Assembly: GCF_014489115.1 (NCBI RefSeq)
Contig: NZ_JACTAH010000001.1
Span: 1,364,001 to 1,428,000, forward strand
Direction of reading: 5' to 3'
Origin: Thauera sedimentorum
GTDB lineage: Bacteria > Pseudomonadota > Gammaproteobacteria > Burkholderiales > Rhodocyclaceae
DNA length: 64,000 bases
Shown here: positions 61,393-64,000 of the stretch, piece by piece
Layout: each line of letters begins with the position of its first letter
How positions within the stretch are numbered: position 1 is the stretch's first letter
The notes under the pieces: model-generated
The model's input: the letters and a program-made list of their open reading frames with translations, nothing else
What the model was told of the DNA's origin: nothing
Database searches by the model: none
Position numbers and translations under genes: made by a program

Positions 61393-62193
61393 TCAGCGGC
61401 CGCGCCACTCCGGCTTGCGCTTGGCGATGAAGGCATCGATGCCCTCGGCGGCGTCCTCGGTCATCATGTTGCAGGCCATGGTCTCCGCCGCCATCTGGTA
61501 GGCAGCGTCCAGGCCCATCTCCAGCTGCTTGTAGAACATCTGCTTGCCCATCTGGATGGCCATCGGCGACTTGGCGACGATGGCCGCAGCCAGCTTGCCG
61601 ACTTCCGCATCGAGTTCTTCCAGGGGCACCACGCGATTCACCAGTCCACGGCGCTGCGCTTCCGGCGCGTCGATGAAGTCGCCGGTGACCAGCATCTCGA
61701 AGGCCTCCTTGCGCCCCATATTGCGCGACAGGCCCACGCTGGGCGTGGCGCAGAACAGGCCCACGTTGATGCCCGATACGGCGAAGCGCGCCACGTCGGC
61801 GGCCACCGCGAGGTCGCACATCGACACCAGCTGGCAGCCCGCCGCGGTGGCGATGCCGTGCACCCGCGCGATCACCGGCTGCGGCAGCTCGGTGAGCTTC
61901 ATCATGAACTTGCCGCACAGGCGGAAGAGATCCTGCTGGAAGGCCAGGTTGTGGTTGCCGCGCATCTCCTTCAGGTCGTGCCCGGCGCAGAAGGCCTTGC
62001 CCTCGCCGGCCAGCACCACGACGCGCACGCTGCGGTCGGCGGCGATCTCGTCGACCGCGGCGATCAGGCTCTCCAGCATGGCGCGCGACAGGGAATTGAA
62101 CTGGCCGGGGCGGTTCAACGTCAGCCAGGCCACGCCGTCCTGGTCGCGGCGCAGCAGCATGGGTTCGTCGGCGGCAGTGGGTAGGGCGCTCAT
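61393..62193 (-). CDS. Enoyl-CoA hydratase/isomerase family protein (ECHDC3-like)
   Basis: A 266-residue crotonase-fold protein with the acyl-CoA oxyanion-hole segments FCAGHDL (68-74) and VHGIATAAGC (111-120). The two catalytic glutamates of true hydratases are absent: the first position is Gln121 and the second Gly141 (SGINVGLFCATPSVG). This pattern matches the ECHDC3 group. A LiuR-like palindrome lies 22 bases before the ATG. It follows the acyl-CoA ligase on the same strand. Confidence 0.9.
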   Translation of the reverse strand: MSALPTAADEPMLLRRDQDGVAWLTLNRPGQFNSLSRAMLESLIAAVDEIAADRSVRVVVLAGEGKAFCAGHDLKEMRGNHNLAFQQDLFRLCGKFMMKLTELPQPVIARVHGIATAAGCQLVSMCDLAVAADVARFAVSGINVGLFCATPSVGLSRNMGRKEAFEMLVTGDFIDAPEAQRRGLVNRVVPLEELDAEVGKLAAAIVAKSPMAIQMGKQMFYKQLEMGLDAAYQMAAETMACNMMTEDAAEGIDAFIAKRKPEWRGR

Positions 62194-62214
62194 CGTGTCT
62201 CCTCCTGGATGTTG

Positions 62215-62230
62215 TTTACGTTCACGTCAA
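62215..62230 (-). promoter_or_regulatory. LiuR-like operator upstream of the enoyl-CoA hydratase homologue
   Basis: TTTACGTTCACGTCAA is an imperfect palindrome of TTkACGT and ACGTmAA halves. It resembles, as I recall them, the sites of LiuR, the MerR-type regulator of branched-chain amino acid and fatty-acid breakdown in proteobacteria. It lies 22 bases before the start codon. Confidence 0.45.
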
Positions 62231-62287
62231 CGGCAATTCATCATAACGCGCTGCCGGGGCTGCCCACCAGCCCCCGGGGCACGCCGC

Positions 62288-63940
62288 TCACTCGATCGCC
62301 GCTGTCGATCGTGCCTGCTCGCGCAGCACGAACTTCTGGATCTTGCCGGTCGAGGTCTTGGGCAGTTCGGTGAACACCACCTTCTTGGGAATCTTGAAAC
62401 CGGCAAGGTGTTCGCGGCAATGGGTGACGATCTCTTCGGCCGTGGCGCTGGCGCCGTCGCGCAGTTCGACGAAGGCGCAAGGCACCTCGCCCCACTTGTC
62501 GTCCGGTGCGGCGACCACCGCGGCGGCCATCACCGCCGGGTGCTTGTAGAGCGCATCCTCGACCTCGATCGAGGAAATGTTCTCCCCACCGGAAATGATG
62601 ATGTCCTTGGAGCGGTCCTTGATCTTCACATAGCCGTCGGGCTGCATCACCGCCAGATCGCCGGTGTGGTACCAGCCGCCGGCAAAGGCCTCGGCGCTGG
62701 CTTTTTCGTTCTTCAGGTAGCCCTTCATCACCAGGTTGCCGCGGAACATGATCTCGCCCATGGTCTCGCCGTCCCAGGGCACCGGCTGCATGGTGTTCGG
62801 ATCGAGCACGGTGATCGCTTCCTGGGCGTGGTAGCGCACCCCCTGGCGGCCGTTCTTGCTCACCTGCTCGGCCAGCGGCAGTGCGGCCCATTCATCGTGC
62901 TTGGCACATACCGAGGCAGGACCATAGGTCTCGGTGAGCCCGTAGACGTGGGTGATGTCGATGCCGATCTTCGCCATGCCTTCGATGACCGCGGCCGGCG
63001 GCGGTGCGGCGGCGACCAGGCCGGACACCTTGTGGGTGATGCCCTTGCGCCATTCGGCCGGCGCGTTGGCGAGCAGGGAGTGCACGATGGGCGCACCGCA
63101 GTAGTGGGTGACGCCGTGCTCGCGGATGGCGTCGAAGATCAGCCTGGGGTCGACCCGGCGCAGGCAGATGTTCACCCCGGCGTTGGCCGCCATCGTCCAT
63201 GCGAAGCACCAGCCGTTGCAGTGGAACATCGGCAGCGTCCACAGGTACACCGAATGCGGCGGCATGCCCCAGGAGACGATGTTGCTCATTGCGTTCAGGT
63301 AGGCCCCGCGGTGGTGGTACACCACGCCCTTGGGGTTGCCGGTGGTGCCCGAGGTGTAGTTCAGCGAGATGGCGTCCCACTCGTCGGCCGGGTACTCGAA
63401 GGCGAAATCCGCGCTGCCGCTCTCCAGCAAGGCTTCGTAGTCCATCTGTCCGAGGCGCTCGCCCGGGCCGGTGTATTCCGGGTCGTCCACGTCGATCACG
63501 ATCATCCCCGGACGCTGGGCCAGTTCCAGGGCGCGCGCCACGCTGCGGGCGTACTCGCGGTCGGTGATCAGCACCTTCGCTTCGCCGTGATTGAGGATGA
63601 AGGCGATGGTCTCCGCGTCCAGGCGGGTATTGATGGTGTTGGCCACCGCACCGCAGGCCGGGATGCCGAAGTGGCATTCGTACATCTCGGGGGTGTTGTT
63701 CAGGATCACCGCGACCGTGTCGTTGCGCCCCACGCCGAGCTGTTTCAGGGCCGAGGCCAGCCGCCGGCTGCGCGTGTAGACCTCCCGCCAGTTGTAGCGC
63801 CGCGCGCCGTGGACCACCGCCACCCGCTCGGGGTAGATGTAGGCGCTGCGCTCCAGGAAGGTGAGCGGCGTCAGCGGCACGTAGTTGGCGGCGTTGCGTT
63901 CCAGGCCCTGCTCGTACGGCGAGTTCTTGCGCTCGGTCAT
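62288..63940 (-). CDS. Acyl-CoA synthetase (AMP-forming)
   Basis: A 550-residue ligase that activates a carboxylic acid to its CoA thioester through an acyl-adenylate. It has the AMP-binding P-loop YTSGTTGNPKGVVYHH, the VYGLTETYGPASV motif, GWYHTGDLAVMQPDGY and KDRSKDIIISGGENIS, and the catalytic lysine in PKTSTGKIQKF. It looks like the medium-chain/branched-chain group used in fatty-acid or amino-acid breakdown; the exact substrate is unknown. First gene of the acyl-CoA ligase-ECH-tatD run. Confidence 0.92.
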   Translation of the reverse strand: MTERKNSPYEQGLERNAANYVPLTPLTFLERSAYIYPERVAVVHGARRYNWREVYTRSRRLASALKQLGVGRNDTVAVILNNTPEMYECHFGIPACGAVANTINTRLDAETIAFILNHGEAKVLITDREYARSVARALELAQRPGMIVIDVDDPEYTGPGERLGQMDYEALLESGSADFAFEYPADEWDAISLNYTSGTTGNPKGVVYHHRGAYLNAMSNIVSWGMPPHSVYLWTLPMFHCNGWCFAWTMAANAGVNICLRRVDPRLIFDAIREHGVTHYCGAPIVHSLLANAPAEWRKGITHKVSGLVAAAPPPAAVIEGMAKIGIDITHVYGLTETYGPASVCAKHDEWAALPLAEQVSKNGRQGVRYHAQEAITVLDPNTMQPVPWDGETMGEIMFRGNLVMKGYLKNEKASAEAFAGGWYHTGDLAVMQPDGYVKIKDRSKDIIISGGENISSIEVEDALYKHPAVMAAAVVAAPDDKWGEVPCAFVELRDGASATAEEIVTHCREHLAGFKIPKKVVFTELPKTSTGKIQKFVLREQARSTAAIE

Positions 63941-64000
63941 GGTGTCTCCACGGTCTGGTTGAACGGGCAGCGCGCTGGCGGCCGCGGCTTCACCGTTCCG

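Noticed and set aside
63941..64000. Promoter of the acyl-CoA ligase gene
   Set aside because: Only 60 bases are available before the window ends, and no convincing -35/-10 pair is visible.

Overview
The window is about 66% GC and densely coded, with the gene set of a free-living betaproteobacterium. The smc-zipA-ligA-galU string, the succinylase-type dap genes, a complete electron-transfer flavoprotein with acyl-CoA enzymes, and a GXXGXXG-style set of short translationally coupled operons point to the Rhodocyclales (Thauera/Azoarcus/Aromatoleum relatives). That placement is inferred from gene content and base composition only. Nearly all of the window is ordinary chromosome.

Layout. 1-17200: glutathione peroxidase; a leftward operon dapC-dapD-pilU-dapE-prmB-receiver protein (diaminopimelate synthesis with a type IV pilus ATPase inside it); then rightward smc-zipA-ligA-galU, leftward typA, and a rightward purine nucleoside phosphorylase of the MTA/MTI type. 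17201-26110: acetamidase/formamidase with a small cysteine-motif protein, panE, a DUF4124 protein, lysR-radA, the lysophospholipid transporter lplT, and a tsaB-rimI-udg operon joined by GTGA overlaps. 26218-31510: an exported hypothetical protein diverging from ompR-envZ, followed by a truncated haemoglobin, yciB, yciI, bolA and a parvulin, closed by a clear terminator. 31561-36594: etfB-etfA, a CbiM-like membrane protein and an acyl-CoA dehydrogenase, diverging from a TetR regulator.

36665-46795 is the accessory part and the most interesting one: an AHL-receptor-type LuxR, a 1662-residue DUF4347/Bap-repeat adhesin, an orphan DUF1778-like ribbon-helix-helix protein, a lipoprotein, and the ABC and HlyD components of a type I secretion system, all on the minus strand. 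A near-consensus lux box lies between luxR and the adhesin. There is no luxI and no TolC-type gene in the window. I read it as a quorum-sensing-controlled, type I-secreted surface adhesin locus.

46958-64000: murJ and a PEBP protein; a long leftward run exbB-exbD-lpxK-trm112-kdsB-adk-pfk-ggt (envelope and energy genes); rightward xseA, sodB and a chemoreceptor; and leftward acyl-CoA ligase, ECHDC3-like enoyl-CoA hydratase homologue and tatD. Three REP-type inverted repeats sit in intergenic gaps. No tRNA, rRNA, CRISPR array, insertion sequence or phage gene was recognised.
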